Shown piece by piece: positions 1 through 10,109 of a stretch of 64,000 nucleotides of DNA. The notes under the pieces were generated by a model. That model saw nothing but the letters and a program-made list of their open reading frames with translations, ran no database searches and had not been told where the DNA came from. Source of the DNA: Pseudoxanthomonas sp. NC8 (GTDB taxonomy: Bacteria > Pseudomonadota > Gammaproteobacteria > Xanthomonadales > Xanthomonadaceae); NCBI GenBank assembly GCA_025232375.1, contig CP060419.1, forward strand, positions 309,001 to 373,000, in the 5' to 3' direction. Each line of letters begins with the position of its first letter. Positions within the stretch are counted from its first letter, which is position 1. A program made the translations under genes and the position numbers.

Positions 1-332
1 CGGACCTGCTGGCCTACGCGCGGCGGCTGACCGGGGGCCTGGGGCGGCGTTGCTGGCCTTCCTCGCCTGGCCAATGCGCTGCTGGCGCTGTGCGCCGTGC
101 CCGGCGGGGTCCTGCACGCCGTCGGCGCCACGCCGCCGGTGGCGGTGTCGCATGCGGCCTTGGTCGTGGTTCGCCAACCTGCTCAACTACGGCCTTGGTC
201 GGCGGCTTCATGGCGGTCGAGTTCCAGTACCGCAAGCGCCATTTCCCGCGGCGTCCGTACCGCGACGGCGCCGATTTCGCGCGGCGGATGGCGGCGCTGG
301 GGCCGGGGTTCTGGCGCGACCTGCTGCGCTGA
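1..332 (+). CDS. COG4648-type inner-membrane protein, C-terminal part
   Basis: Only about the last 110 residues lie in the window. The chain ends with a hydrophobic segment (FANLLNYGLVGGFM) followed by a basic tail (EFQYRKRHFPRRPY) and stops at 330-332. The frame is broken in the first 60 bases and at two CCTTGG hexamers (158-163 and 193-198); reading both as CCTGG gives one continuous frame. Membrane proteins of this family recur in aryl-polyene and xanthomonadin clusters, but their biochemical role is unknown to me. The following gene is a FabZ-like dehydratase of the same cluster. The family assignment rests on recognising the C-terminal pattern; function is inferred only from context. Confidence 0.6.
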   Translation, partial: DLLAYARRLTGGLGRRCWPSSPGQCAAGAVRRARRGPARRRRHAAGGGVACGLGRGSPTCSTTALVGGFMAVEFQYRKRHFPRRPYRDGADFARRMAALGPGFWRDLLR

Positions 333-383
333 GGCCGCGTCCGCCGACGACGCTCCGCCAGCCGCTCGATATCCTTAGGTCCG

Positions 384-666
384 ATGCAGTTCTCCGTTCC
401 CCATGACCATCCCTGCCTTGGCCGGGCACTTCCCGGGACGGCCGCTGGTGCCCGGCGTGGTCCTGCTCGAGCGGGTACTCGAGGCGATCGAAGCCGCGCA
501 TGCGCCGACCGGACCGCTGCGCCTGCCGCAGGTGAAGTTCCTGCGCCCGCTGTTGCCGGACCGTCCTGCGCGGATCGTGATCGACGGCGCCGCGCCGCGC
601 TGGCGGTTCGAGGTGCACGGCGATGGCGGCGTGCTGGCACGCGGCGAGGTGGTGGCCGATGGTTGA
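384..666 (+). CDS. Hotdog-fold 3-hydroxyacyl-ACP dehydratase (ApeI/FabZ-like)
   Basis: This small hotdog protein of about 93 residues carries the FabA/FabZ signature GHFPGRPLVPGVVLLE near its start. In this family the His and a later acid dehydrate 3-hydroxyacyl-ACP, here presumably while the polyene chain is extended. I chose ATG 384 because reading CCTTGG at 416-421 as CCTGG joins MQFSVPHDHPCLAG directly to the signature; otherwise translation would begin at ATG 403, inside the motif region. It is shorter than FabZ (about 150 residues), as is usual for the small dehydratase of aryl-polyene clusters. The stop at 664-666 touches the GTG start of the next gene. Confidence 0.75.
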
Positions 667-1668
667 GTGCCCCGCCCGCCATGGAAGCGCCGCCCGGAAG
701 GCGGCACGCGCGGCTCGATCGCCCTGATCGCGGCGATCGCCCGGTACGGCGGGCGCCGGCTGGCGCGGCTGTGCCTGTATCCGATCACGTTGTACTTCCT
801 GTGCATGCGCGGCCCGGAACGCCGCGCCTCGCGCGCATGGCTGGCGCGGGTGCGCGGGCGCCGTGCCGGACTGTGGCTGGCGGCGCGGCACATCCATGCC
901 TTTGCCGCCACCATCCTCGACCGGCTGTTCCTTCTGGGTGGGCAGACCTGGCGCTACGACATCCGCGTGCATGGACTCGAGCCGCTGGCGGCGCTGGTCG
1001 ATCGCGGCCACGGCGCGCTGCTGTTCGGTTCGCACCTGGGCAGTTTCGACGCGCTGCGGGTGCTGTCGCGCCAGCGCCCCGGGTTGCAGGTGCGGATCGT
1101 GCTCGATCGAAGCCAGAACCCGGTGCTGACCGGGCTGTTCGATGCGCTGGACCCGTCGCTGGCGCAGGGCGTGATCGACGGCAGCCAGCCCGGCGCGGCG
1201 ATCGCGCTGGAGATCCAGCACGCGCTGGAGTCCGGTGCGCTGGTCGCGCTGCTGGTCGATCGTGCGCAGCTGCACGAGGACACCACGACGGTGCCGTTCC
1301 TCGGCCGGCCGGCCCGCTTTCCGCTCACGCCATGGCGGCTGGCCGCGGCGCTGCGCGCGCCGGTGCTGCTGTGCTTCGGCCTGTACGACGGCGGCAACCG
1401 CTACGACCTGCACTTCGAGCCGTTCATCGATCCGGCCACGGACGGCGCGCCGCCGCCGCGCGGCGAGCGCGGCCGCTGGCTGCACGAGCGCGTGGCCGCG
1501 TACGCGGCCAGACTCGAACACCACGCGCGGCGGGCGCCGCTGAACTGGTTCAACTTCTACGATTTCTGGAGCGACAGTCCCGATGAAGCGTCTGATGAGG
1601 TGTCGTCGGATTCCACGCCTGGCGGTCCTGCTGTGCGCGATCGCGCTGCCCTGCGCCGCGGCGCCTGA
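667..1668 (+). CDS. Lysophospholipid-acyltransferase-family (HtrB-like) acyltransferase
   Basis: The chain of about 306-333 residues starts at GTG 667, directly after the preceding stop. It contains the LPLAT/HtrB catalytic motif HX4D as SHLGSFD (His about 123, Asp about 128). Two hydrophobic stretches near residues 30-45 and 215-235 fit a membrane-associated enzyme. Aryl-polyene clusters carry such acyltransferases to attach the finished polyene to a lipid or glycolipid anchor; that role here is inferred. After FNFYDFWSD (about residue 305) the sequence looks unlike the family and runs 86 bases into the next gene, so the true stop is probably near 1583 and has been lost to an indel. Confidence 0.8.
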   Translation: MPRPPWKRRPEGGTRGSIALIAAIARYGGRRLARLCLYPITLYFLCMRGPERRASRAWLARVRGRRAGLWLAARHIHAFAATILDRLFLLGGQTWRYDIRVHGLEPLAALVDRGHGALLFGSHLGSFDALRVLSRQRPGLQVRIVLDRSQNPVLTGLFDALDPSLAQGVIDGSQPGAAIALEIQHALESGALVALLVDRAQLHEDTTTVPFLGRPARFPLTPWRLAAALRAPVLLCFGLYDGGNRYDLHFEPFIDPATDGAPPPRGERGRWLHERVAAYAARLEHHARRAPLNWFNFYDFWSDSPDEASDEVSSDSTPGGPAVRDRAALRRGA

Positions 1669-2250
1669 GCCGGCGCTGGACGCGGACTGGGTGCTGCGCG
1701 CGGTGGCGCGCCCGGCACCGAGCCGCACGCCGTTCGTCGAGCTGCGCGATTCGCCGATGCTCAGGCAGCCGCTGCGGCTGCAGGGCGAATACCGGCGCGA
1801 AACCGACGGCCGGCTGGTGCGGCAGGTGACCTCGCCGTATGCCGAGACCACCACGCTGGCCGCCGGCGAGGCGCTGGTCGAGCGTGCAGGCCGCGCGCCA
1901 CGCCGCGTCGCGCTGCAGCAGGTTCCGGAACTGGCCGCGATCCAGGCCGGTTTCGGCGCGCTGCTGGCCGGCGATCGCGAACTGCTGCAGAAGACCTACA
2001 GCGTGCAGGCCGGTGGCGTGCGCGGGCAGTGGCGGCTGCAGCTGCTGCCGCGCGAGCCACGCCTACCGCCGCGCTGCAGCGGATCGAACTGCACGGCCGC
2101 GGCGCCGAGCTGCGCTGCGTGGAAAGCCATCCGGCCAAGGGTGCGCCGCAGCTCACGCTGATGGCCGGGGCGGCCGTGGCGGCGGCCGGCATCGACGATC
2201 CGGCGGGACTGGCGGCGCTCTGCCACGGCGACCGCGGTCCGCAGCGATGA
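1583..2250 (+). CDS. LolA-like outer-membrane lipoprotein carrier of the polyene cluster
   Basis: An N-terminal signal peptide (basic MKRLMRCRR, then LAVLLCAIALPCAAA) precedes about 200 residues with the alternating LolA-like pattern (FVELRDSPMLRQPLRLQGEY, followed by LVRQVTSPY). Periplasmic LolA paralogues are standard members of aryl-polyene clusters, next to an MMPL exporter, and are thought to carry the product across the periplasm. The frame shifts near 2068 (CGCCTACCG); after it the chain continues as AAALQRIELHGRGAELRCVESH to the TGA at 2248-2250. That stop overlaps the ATG of the exporter (ATGA), indicating translational coupling. Confidence 0.75.
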
Positions 2251-4593
2251 GCGATACGCCGCGCGCCGGCGCCCGCATCGCCCTGCTGCTGGGCTGGCTT
2301 GCGGTGCTGGCCGTGGCTGGATGGCTGCTCGGTCGCGGCCTGCGCGTGGAGGAGGACCTGCGCCGGTTCCTGCCCACGCCGCGCACGCCGGCGCAGGTGC
2401 TGCTGGTCGACGAACTGGGCGAGGGCCCCGGTGCGCGCGTGCTGCTGCTGGCCCTGTCCGGTGCCACGCCCGAGGCGCTGGCCGCGCGCTCGCAGGCGTT
2501 GCGCGCGGCGCTGGCGGCGCGGCCGGAGATCGCGTTGGCATCCAACGGCGACAGCGGCGGCCTGGACGCGATCCCGCAGCACCTGCGCCCGTACCGCTAC
2601 CTGCTGTCGCCGACGCTGGATACGCAGCCGCTGGATGCGGCGTTCCTGCGCGACGAATTGCAGCAGCGCGTGCAGGGATAGGGTCGCCGGCCGCCGACCT
2701 GGTCGAGCCGCTGCTGCCGTCCGACCCGACCGGAAACGTTGCGCCTGGCCGAGCGCTGGCAACCGGCGAGCGAACCGCAGCGCCGGCACGGCGTGTGGTT
2801 CGACCGTGCGGGCGCGCAGGCATTGCTGCTGGTGCAGACCCGCACGCCAGGCTTCGACAGCGCCGGGCAGCAGCTGGCGGTGGCGGCGATCGGGGCCGCA
2901 TTCGCGGCCAGTGCCGACGCCGCGCCGGGCAGCGCCGGCGCGCGCCCAAATGTCCGGCCCGGGTGCGTTCGCGGTCGCCATCCGCGACCGCACCGAGGCG
3001 GAAATGCGCTGGATCGGCACCGCCGACACGATCGGCCTGCTGCTGCTGCTGGGCCCAGCCTACCGGCGCTGGAGCATGCCGCTGCTCGGCGCGCTGCCGC
3101 TGGCCAGCGGCGGGCTGGCGGGCCTGGGCGCGGTGGCGCTGCTGTTCGACGGCGTGCACGGCATCACCATCGCCTTCGGTTTCACCCTCATTGGTGTCGC
3201 GCAGGACTATCCGATCCACTTCTTCAGCCATCTGCGCCCGGGCCAGTCGCCGCCGACCGCCGTGCGCGCGCTGTGGCCGACGCTGGCCACCGGCGTCGCT
3301 TCCACCTGTATTGCCTACGCGACCTTCCTGTTCTCCGGCGTGGACGGACTCGAGCAGCTGGCGGTGTTCACCATCGCCGGCCTCGGCGTCGCCGCGGCCT
3401 GCACCCGCTGGCTGCTGCCGCGTCTGGTGACGCCGGCGCGGCGCGATCCGGCCGCGTCGGCGGTGCTGGCGCGGCTGTGGCGCGGCGTGGAGCGGCTGCC
3501 GCGTCCGCGCATGGCGCTGGCGCTGCTGGCGCTGCTGGCGCTGGGCGTGGTCGCGTTCGCGCCCGGCGCGTTCTGGCAGAACGACCTGTCGCGGCTGACC
3601 CCGGTGCCCGCCGCCGACCTGCAGCGCGACGCGCAGCTGCGCAGCGAACTCGGCGCGCCGGATGTGCGCTTCGTGCTCGCGCTGCACGGCAGGGACGCGC
3701 AGGCGGTGCTCGAAGCCTCCGAGCGGCTGCTGCCAGTGCTCGAGCGCGCGCGTACCGATGGCCTGCTGGACGGCTACGACCTTACCGCGCGCTACCTGCC
3801 CAGCATCGCGACCCAGCGTGCGCGCCAGGCTGCGTTGCCCGCCACGCCGGAACTGCAGGAAGCCCTGGATGCGGCGCTGCAGGCGCTGCCGTTCCGCACC
3901 GACGCGTTCGCGCCGTTCATCGATGACGTCGCCAGCGCGCGCGGCGCGGTACCGCTGCAGGCCGCGGACCTCGCCGGCACGCCGCTGGAACTGGCGGTGT
4001 CGGGCCTGCTGGTACGGGGTGGCGACCACGCCACCGCGCTGGTCTCGCTCACCGGGCTGCGCGATCCGGACGCACTGGCGGACGCAGTGGCGGCGCATGG
4101 TGCGCAGCTGCTCGACCTCAAGCAGGCCTCCGAATCGCTGGTCGCGCAGTGGCGGGGGCGCCTTCTCGCGGCGCTGGCAGTGGCCGTGTTCCTGCTGGCC
4201 GGCACGGTGTGGCTGGCCTTGCGCATGCCACGTCGGGTGCTGCGCGTGCTGGCGCCGATGACGCTGTCGACACTGCTGATCCCTGGCGGTGCTGCGTGGC
4301 CTGGGCGTGGAGCTGAACCTGTTCCACCTGGTCTCGCTGGTCCTTGCCGCCGGCCTAGCCTGGACTACGCGCTGTTCTTCGACCACGCCGGCGACGATCG
4401 CGACGAGCAGCTGCGCACGCTGCATGCGGTGATCGTGTGCAGCCTGACCACGCTGCTGGTGTTCAGCCTGCTGGCGCTGTCCTCGATCCCGGTGCTGCGC
4501 GCGATCGGCGCCACGGTCGCGCTGGGCGTGGTCTTCAATTTCGTGCTGGCGCTGCTGATCGCGCGCACCCCCGCGCCGGAGCGCGCGCGATGA
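2247..4593 (+). CDS. MMPL/RND-family exporter of the aryl-polyene cluster
   Basis: The roughly 780-residue protein has the two-fold layout of MMPL transporters. It starts with a TM helix (ALLLGWLAVLAVAGWLLGRG) and a periplasmic domain, followed by a TM bundle containing GVAQDYPIHFFSH, whose Asp is the usual RND proton-relay position. A second periplasmic domain and second bundle follow, with GLGLDYALFFDHAG after correction. Frame breaks occur near 2678, 2735, 2945, 4277 (ATCCCTGGCGG for ATCCTGGCGG) and 4353 (CCTAGCC for CCTTGGCC). ATG 2247 overlaps the LolA-like stop, and the TGA at 4591-4593 overlaps the next ATG. It most likely exports the aryl-polyene or its lipid conjugate. Confidence 0.82.
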
Positions 4594-5042
4594 GCACGCC
4601 CTTGCTCGACCGCGCCGGCATCCTCGCCCTGCTCCCCCACCAGCACGCGATGTGCCTGTGGGACGAAGTCGTCGCGTGGGACGTGCAACGCATCCGCCTG
4701 CGCGCCCGCAACCACGCCGATCCGGCGCATCCGCTGCGCGCGCGCGGGCGCCTGCATGCGCTGGCGTTGTGCGAATACGGTGCGCAGGCGATGGCGGTGC
4801 ATGGCGGCCTGCTTGCCGCCGGGCAGGGCGGTACAGCCGTTGCCGGCGTGCTGGTGGCGCTGCGCGAGGTCGAACTGGCGGTGGCGCGCATCGACGATCT
4901 CGATGGCGTGCTCGAGGGCGAGGCGGAGCTGGTCGCCGCCTCGGCGGCCAGCCAGCAGTACGCATTCCGCATCCATCACGCCGGCCGGCTGCTCGCCAGC
5001 GGCCGCGCGGCGGCCATGCTCGGCGGCGAGCCGCCCGGCTGA
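4590..5042 (+). CDS. Hotdog dehydratase, ApeP-like
   Basis: An uninterrupted 150-residue protein begins LLDRAGILALLPHQHAMCLWDEV, the LLPHx2-M start typical of ApeP-like 3-hydroxyacyl-ACP dehydratases. A central helix (LHALALCEYGAQAMAVHGGL) and a C-terminal strand (ASQQYAFRIHHAGRLLASGRAAAM) complete a hotdog fold. With the smaller dehydratase at 384-666 it would supply the two dehydratases found in most aryl-polyene clusters. It is coupled to the exporter by an ATGA overlap and followed after 29 bases by the ketoreductase. It is one of the few genes here with no frame break. Confidence 0.78.
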   Translation: MSTPLLDRAGILALLPHQHAMCLWDEVVAWDVQRIRLRARNHADPAHPLRARGRLHALALCEYGAQAMAVHGGLLAAGQGGTAVAGVLVALREVELAVARIDDLDGVLEGEAELVAASAASQQYAFRIHHAGRLLASGRAAAMLGGEPPG

Positions 5043-5071
5043 CGCGGCACGATCGCTGGCAGAATGTGCCG

Positions 5072-5813
5072 ATGAGCTCCCTGCAGACGACTTCGCGCCG
5101 CGCCCTGGTCACCGGCGGCAGCGGCGACCTCGGTGGCGCGATCTGCCATGCCCCTGGCCGCAGCCGGCATGGAGGTGGTCGTGCACGCGCACGGCAACCG
5201 CGATCGCGCCGAAGCGGTGGCCGCGTCGATCCGCGCGCAGGGCGGCAGCGCGCAGGCGATCGCGTTCGACATCGCCGATGCGGCGGCGGTGGCCAGCGCG
5301 ATCGAAAGGCTGCTGGGCCAGGGCCGCATCGACGTGCTGGTCAACAACGCCGGCGTCCACGACGACGCGCCGATGGCCGGGATGACCGACGCGCAGTGGC
5401 AGCGGGTGATCGACGTCTCGCTCAACGGCTTCTTCCACGTCACCCGGCCGCTGCTGTTGCCGATGGCGCGCGCGCGCTGGGGCCGGATCGTCAGTGTGTC
5501 CTCGGTCGCCGCGGTGCTGGGCAATCGCGGTAAGACCAACTACGCCGCGGCCAAGGCCGGCCTGCACGGCGCGTCGAAGTCGCTGGCGCGGGAGATGGCC
5601 AGCCGCGGCATCACCGTCAACGTCGTCGCGCCCGGGGTGATCGAAGGCGCGATGGCCGCCGCGCAGTTCCCGCCGGAAGCGGTGAAGCAGCTGGTGCCGG
5701 CCGCGCGCGCCGGAAGGCCGGAGGAAGTGGCCGCGCTGGTCGCGTTCCTGTGCTCGGAAGCTGCCGGCTACATCAACGGTAAGGTGATCGGGATAAACGG
5801 CGGCATGGCTTGA
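5072..5813 (+). CDS. 3-oxoacyl-ACP reductase (FabG-like SDR) of the polyene cluster
   Basis: This classical short-chain dehydrogenase of about 246 residues has the cofactor motif VTGGSGDLGGAI, the NNAG motif (VLVNNAGVHDDAP), the catalytic Ser (VSVSSVAAVLGN) and YxxxK (TNYAAAKAGLHG). It ends with the FabG-type GYINGKVIGINGGMA. It should reduce 3-ketoacyl-ACP with NADPH during polyene extension. One frame break near 5150 (GCCCCTGGCC; GCCCTGGCC restores ICHALAAAGMEV) separates the first 26 codons from the rest. It is the last gene of the plus-strand arm; the convergent antiporter ends 30 bases downstream. Confidence 0.85.
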
Positions 5814-5843
5814 GCGGCATGGCCTGGGCCGGGCCGGCGCGCG

Positions 5844-7112
5844 CTACTTGTCGGTGCCGGCGGTCTGTCCGCTTTCGTCGTCTTCGCGCCGCGGCGAGCC
5901 GCGGCCGAGCAGGTCCAGCAGCGGCCCGGTCATCAGCGTGGTGGTCATCGCCAGCAGCAGCAGCAAGGTGAACATCTCCGGCCCGATCAGGCCGGCATCC
6001 AAACCGACCTTCATCACGATCAGCTCGATCATGCCGCGCGCGTTCATCAGCGAGCCGACCGCCAGGCTGTCACGGGTGCCGTAGCCGGACAGCTTCGCGC
6101 CAGGCCGCCGCCGAGCAGCTTGCCGGGCACGGCGACCAGCAGGATCAGCACGAAAGCACCGATGCCGGTGGCGCTGAACGCATCGGCGGTGGTGCCCATG
6201 CCGGCCAGGGCGAAGAACAGCGGCATCAGCAGCACCAGCGCCAGGTGTTCGATGCGCTCGACCAGGCTGTGGGTCAGGCGGTCGTCGCGCGGCAGGCAGG
6301 TGCCGAACAGGAACGCGCCGAACACCGCGTGCAGGTGCAGCCATTCGGTCGCCGCCGCACAGGCCAGTACGCCGACCAGCATTGCCGCCAGCACCGTGCC
6401 CGAGGCCTTGCCGTCGTTGGCATGGTGGCGCACCAGCCAGGCGAACAGCGGCCGCAGCAGGGCATATACGAGCACCAGCAGCAGGGCCAGCCCGGTGAGG
6501 GTTCGGGTAAGGCTCGACCAGCCGCCATCGCCGGTGAGCGCGACCAGCAGCGCCAGCACGATCCACGCGCCGACGTCGAGCAGGGCTGCGGCCGACAGCG
6601 CCAGGCGGCCGATCGGGGTCTGCTGCAGGCGGCGGTCCTTGAGGATCCGTGCCAGCACCGGGAATGCGGTCACCGACAGCGCCACCGCCAGGTACAGCGC
6701 GAACGACCAGAAGCCCACGCCCTTCGGCGCCAGCGGCCCGTGCAGCAGCGGCGCGACCGCCAGCGCCAGCCCGAACGGCAGCAGCGCCGACAGCGCGGCC
6801 ACCCGGGTGGCCGCCAGCACCTGCGCACGCGCGCCTTCCGGCGCGCGCAGTTCCGCGCCGATCACGAACATGAAGAGCACTAAGGCCCAGCGTCGAGAGC
6901 GAGGTCAGCCCCTGCAGCGAACCGGCCGGGAACAGCGCCGCGTGCAGGTCCGGCAGGGCCGCGCCGAACACGATCGGGCCCAGCAGCACGCCGGCGGCCA
7001 TCTCGCCGATCACCGGCGGCTGCCCCAGCCGCACCAGCAGCAGCCCGCACAGGCGCGCGGCCACCAGGATCACGGCGATCTGCAACAGCAACAACCCGGT
7101 CATCGACTGCAT
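5844..7112 (-). CDS. Cation:proton antiporter, CPA2 (Kef/NapA-like) family, without TrkA domain
   Basis: This integral membrane protein of about 422 residues has at least ten hydrophobic segments. Family features are GEMAAGVLLGP in the second helix, the SVTAFPVLARIL segment of the core, and LMNARGMIELIV near the C-terminus. It ends in a short hydrophilic tail with no TrkA-N domain. Breaks lie at 6882 (CACTAAGG; CACCAGG restores STLGLVLFMFVIG) and near 6100 (after GKLLGGG). It sits 91 bases downstream of the glycosyltransferase in the minus-strand arm of the pigment cluster; whether it belongs to the pathway functionally is unclear. Ion specificity cannot be read from sequence. Confidence 0.8.
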   Translation of the reverse strand: MQSMTGLLLLQIAVILVAARLCGLLLVRLGQPPVIGEMAAGVLLGPIVFGAALPDLHAALFPAGSLQGLTSLSTLGLSALHVRDRRGTARAGRRACAGAGGHPGGRAVGAAAVRAGAGGRAAAARAAGAEGRGLLVVRAVPGGGAVGDRIPGAGTDPQGPPPAADPDRPPGAVGRSPARRRRVDRAGAAGRAHRRWRLVEPYPNPHRAGPAAGARICPAAAAVRLAGAPPCQRRQGLGHGAGGNAGRRTGLCGGDRMAAPARGVRRVPVRHLPAARRPPDPQPGRAHRTPGAGAADAAVLRPGRHGHHRRCVQRHRHRCFRADPAGRRARQAARRRPGAKLSGYGTRDSLAVGSLMNARGMIELIVMKVGLDAGLIGPEMFTLLLLLAMTTTLMTGPLLDLLGRGSPRREDDESGQTAGTDK

Positions 7113-7203
7113 CCCTCCCCTGGGAATCGGATTCTAATGCCAGCGCCGGCGCAGCGCGGCCGGCGCGACCAGCGTTCCAGCGGAACCATCCCTCCGCACG
7201 CGC

Positions 7204-7969
7204 TCAGTGGCCGTGGTCGACCTGCGGCCGCTGCGCACGTACGCGCGCGTATTCGCGCCACACGTCGCCGTGTCGCAGCACCTGGCGGACCACGTGCGAG
7301 GTGATCCGGTACAGGTCGCGCAGCGGGCGGAAGTGGCTGCGCCGCAGCGGGCCGCCTTCGCTGCCGCGGTAGCGCGTCACCACCGGCACCGACACGCAGC
7401 GCACGCCGAGGCGTCGTGCCGCCGAGATCAGCAGCTGCGCCTCGAACACGAAATCCTCGCCCGGCACGTCGTGGGGCGGCGACGCTGGCCGGGTAGTAGC
7501 GCTGCCCGCTCTGCGTGTCGACGATGCGATGGCCGGCGGCCCGGGCCACGCCCCAGTCGCCGAAGGCGTTGGCCATGCGCCGCAACGCCGGTGCGGCCGC
7601 GCGATGGTGCAGGCGCGCGCCGATGACAATGCAGCGCGGATGCCGCGCCGCCGCTTCGAGCAGGCGCGGCAGGTCGGCCGGATCGTGCTGGCCGTCGCCG
7701 TCGATGGTGAGCACGCCGCGCGCACCACGCGCGAGCGCTTCGGCGAAGCCGGTGCGCAGTGCCGCGCCCTTGCCGCGCCGCTGCGGGTGGCGCAGCACGG
7801 TCACCGGCAGGTCGCGCAGGCATTCGCCGGTGCCATCGTCCGAACCGTCGTCGACCACGATCACCCACGGACAGTGGCGCAGGGTGTGTTCGACCACGTC
7901 GCGAATCCGCAGCGCCTCGTTCAACGCCGGGATCACCACCGCCACTTCGCCGGCGCGCCGCTCAGCCAT
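7204..7969 (-). CDS. Family 2 (GT-A) glycosyltransferase
   Basis: The protein of about 254 residues begins MAERRAGEVAVVIPALNEA, then has VIVVDDGSDDGTGE and the metal/nucleotide motif TIDGDGQHDPADLP, all typical of family 2 transferases related to dolichol-phosphate mannosyltransferases. There is no clear C-terminal membrane segment. A frame break lies near 7487, between YYPASVA and PHDVPGEDF. ATG 7969 overlaps the end of the chain-length-factor gene by a few bases, so it is co-transcribed with the ketosynthases. In aryl-polyene clusters such enzymes are proposed to glycosylate the polyene or its lipid anchor; donor and acceptor are not evident. Confidence 0.8.
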
Positions 7970-8730
7970 GGCTGAGCTCCACGCGCAGCACGCGGCCCGG
8001 CGGCGCCGGCAGCAGCGCCACATTGCCGCGCCGGGCCAGCGCCTCGAACAGCGCCAGCATCGGCGCCATCGCGTTGCCCGCGGCGACGGTCGCCGGTGGT
8101 GGCGGGGCTTCGCCATCGACCAGTGCCAGCGACAGGTTCGTCCGACCCGGCGCAGCGGCCCCCAGCACCAGCGCGCCACCGAGCAGGCCTTCGGTCGGTG
8201 CGACCTGGCGCATCAGTCCGGGGGCATTGCCGTCGTAGCCGACCAGCAGCACCGCGGCAGCGCCGGTGGCCAGTTGCGCCACCGCTTCGAGCAGGCCCAT
8301 GGCGAAACCGGCGCTGATCGCGGTCGCCGGGGCCATCGCGCCGGTGCCGATCGTCCAGTAGCCGGCGGCGGCGTTGTGCACCGAGTTGTGGAAGCGCGTC
8401 GGCGAAAGATCCAGCGGTGATCCGGTAAGGGTCTCGCACAGGTTCTCGGTGATCGCCAGGTCGCCATAGGTGGAAACGAACACCGACGGCAGCGTCGACG
8501 GATCGCGACCGGCATCGGTGCAGGCGGCCTGCGCGGCCTCCAGTGCGACCAGCACGGTGTCGGCGCGCGCGGCGGCGCTCGTTGGCCGGCAGCAGCGCCG
8601 GGGCAGGGCGGGTGGCGACATCGGGCGCCGGGCCGCCGGACAGCAGCGCCCGGTACGCGGCCCACGACGGGGCCTGCGCCGTCCACAGGCCGACGCCTTC
8701 GATCGCAGCGCTGAGCAGGGGTGCGGTCAT
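7962..8730 (-). CDS. Beta-ketoacyl synthase-like chain-length factor (ApeC-type)
   Basis: A short ketosynthase-fold protein of about 255 residues (Ketoacyl-synt_2 type), beginning MTAPLLSAAIEGVGLWTAQA. It has FVSTYGDLAITENLCETL and SPTRFHNSVHNAAAGYWTIG, but no active-site Cys of the TACSSS type. This is what is expected of the ApeC-like chain-length factor that pairs with an active ketosynthase. A frame break falls in the CGCCGCCGCGCGCGCC run near 8575. The start ATG (8728-8730) overlaps the upstream ketosynthase stop as ATGA, supporting a heterodimer made from one message. It is too short to be a complete independent ketosynthase. Confidence 0.78.
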
Positions 8731-9938
8731 GCGCGGCCGAACACCAGCGAACAGTTGTTGCCGCCGAAGCCGAACGCGTTGTTCATCGCGTAGCGGATCG
8801 GCTGCTGCACCGTCGCAAAGCGCAGCTGCGGCCCGCACGCCGGATCGCGGACCTCGCTGTTGAGCGTGCCCGGCAGCAGGCCTTCCTCCAGCGCGAGCAG
8901 CGCGAATACCGATTCGACGATCCCGGCCGCGCCGAGCGTGTGCCCGGTCCAGCCCTTGGTTGAACCGGCATGCAGCGTATCGGGAACATCGCCGCCACGG
9001 CCTGGGCCTCGACCGCGTCGTTGGCCGGCGTGGCGGTGCCATGCAGGTTCAGGTAACCGATCGCCGCCGGCTCCAGCCCGGCACGTGCCAGTGCATCGGC
9101 CATCGCCTGGCGCGCACCCAGGCCCTGCGGATGCGGTGCGGACATGTGGTGCGCATCGCTGGATTCGCCGTAGCCGCACAACCACGCGCGCGCTGCGGTG
9201 GCGGGCTCGCGTTCGAGCAGGGCGAAGCCGCCGGCCTCGCCCAGGGACAGGCCGCGGCGCCGCGCATCGAAGGGCCGGCACGGTTCCGGCGAGACCAGCT
9301 GCAGCGAATTGAAGCCGTACAGCACGCTGCCGCACAGCGTATCCACGCCGCCGACCACGGCCGCATCGGCGATCCCCGCCTGCAGCATGCGCGCGGCCAG
9401 GGCAAAGACCTTGGCGCTGGAGGAGCAGGCGGTGGCCACGGTCATGCAGGGTCCGCGCGCGCCGGTGGCCAGTGCGACGAAATCACCGAGCGCGTGCGGC
9501 GCATGCACCAGCAGCCGGGCCAGCGCCTCCGGGAAGCGACCGTCCTGCTGCTGCGCATAGGCCGTTTCGGTTTCGCCGATGCTCGAGGTGGACGTGCCCA
9601 TCAGCACCGCCACCCGCGTGGCGCCGTGGCGCGCGACCGCGGCGCGGGTGGCCTCGATGAAGCCGTCCCGGGTGCAACGCACCCTGGCGGTAAGGCGATG
9701 GTTGCGCGATTCCCAGTCGGCCAGCGTCGCCGGCAGCGGCGCCTGTTCCAGGCCGTGGACCCGGCCGATCCAGCAGTCGAGCCGCGGTTCGGCGCCGAAA
9801 TCGTTGCGCCGCAGGCCGCTGCGGCCCCTGGCGCAGGGCCTCGCGTTGCGCGGGCAGTCCCGCTCCCAGCGCGGTGGTCGCGGTGTGGGCGGTGACGGCA
9901 AGCGGTTCGCTGCGTGGCGGTGGCGGGACGAGGTGCAA
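8727..9938 (-). CDS. Beta-ketoacyl-ACP synthase (aryl-polyene ketosynthase)
   Basis: This is a full ketosynthase of about 400 residues with all catalytic elements: the Cys in TVATACSSSAK, the first His in NLHGTATPANDA, and the Lys/His in STKGWTGHTLGAAG, ending NAFGFGGNNCSLVFG. It condenses malonyl-ACP units onto the growing aryl-polyene, presumably as a heterodimer with the adjacent factor. Breaks occur near 9830 (GGCCCCTGGCG) and 8990 (a lost C in TTCCCCGAT). No ATG is seen at the expected start; I place it at a TTG near 9938, with a few codons of uncertainty. It is the first gene of the minus-strand arm. Confidence 0.8.
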
Positions 9939-10109
9939 ACGGGGCAGTCGGGCAGGCGGGCCGCGAGTATAGCTACTGCCCCGCATGTGCCCGGTGTCGG
10001 GCAAACGTGAACGTGGCGTGCCCGCGTGATGTCGCGGCGCGCTTCCGCACCTGCCCCGTTTCCGACACAATCCCGGGCATTCCCCCTGCAAAGCCGGCGC
10101 AGTACGCGC

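Noticed and set aside
208-5112. Long minus-strand reading frames (up to about 1,000 codons) opposite the aryl-polyene genes
   Set aside because: They are Arg/Pro/Ala-rich shadows of the plus-strand genes in GC-rich DNA, with no domain resemblance. The plus strand encodes recognisable enzymes in an overlapping operon.
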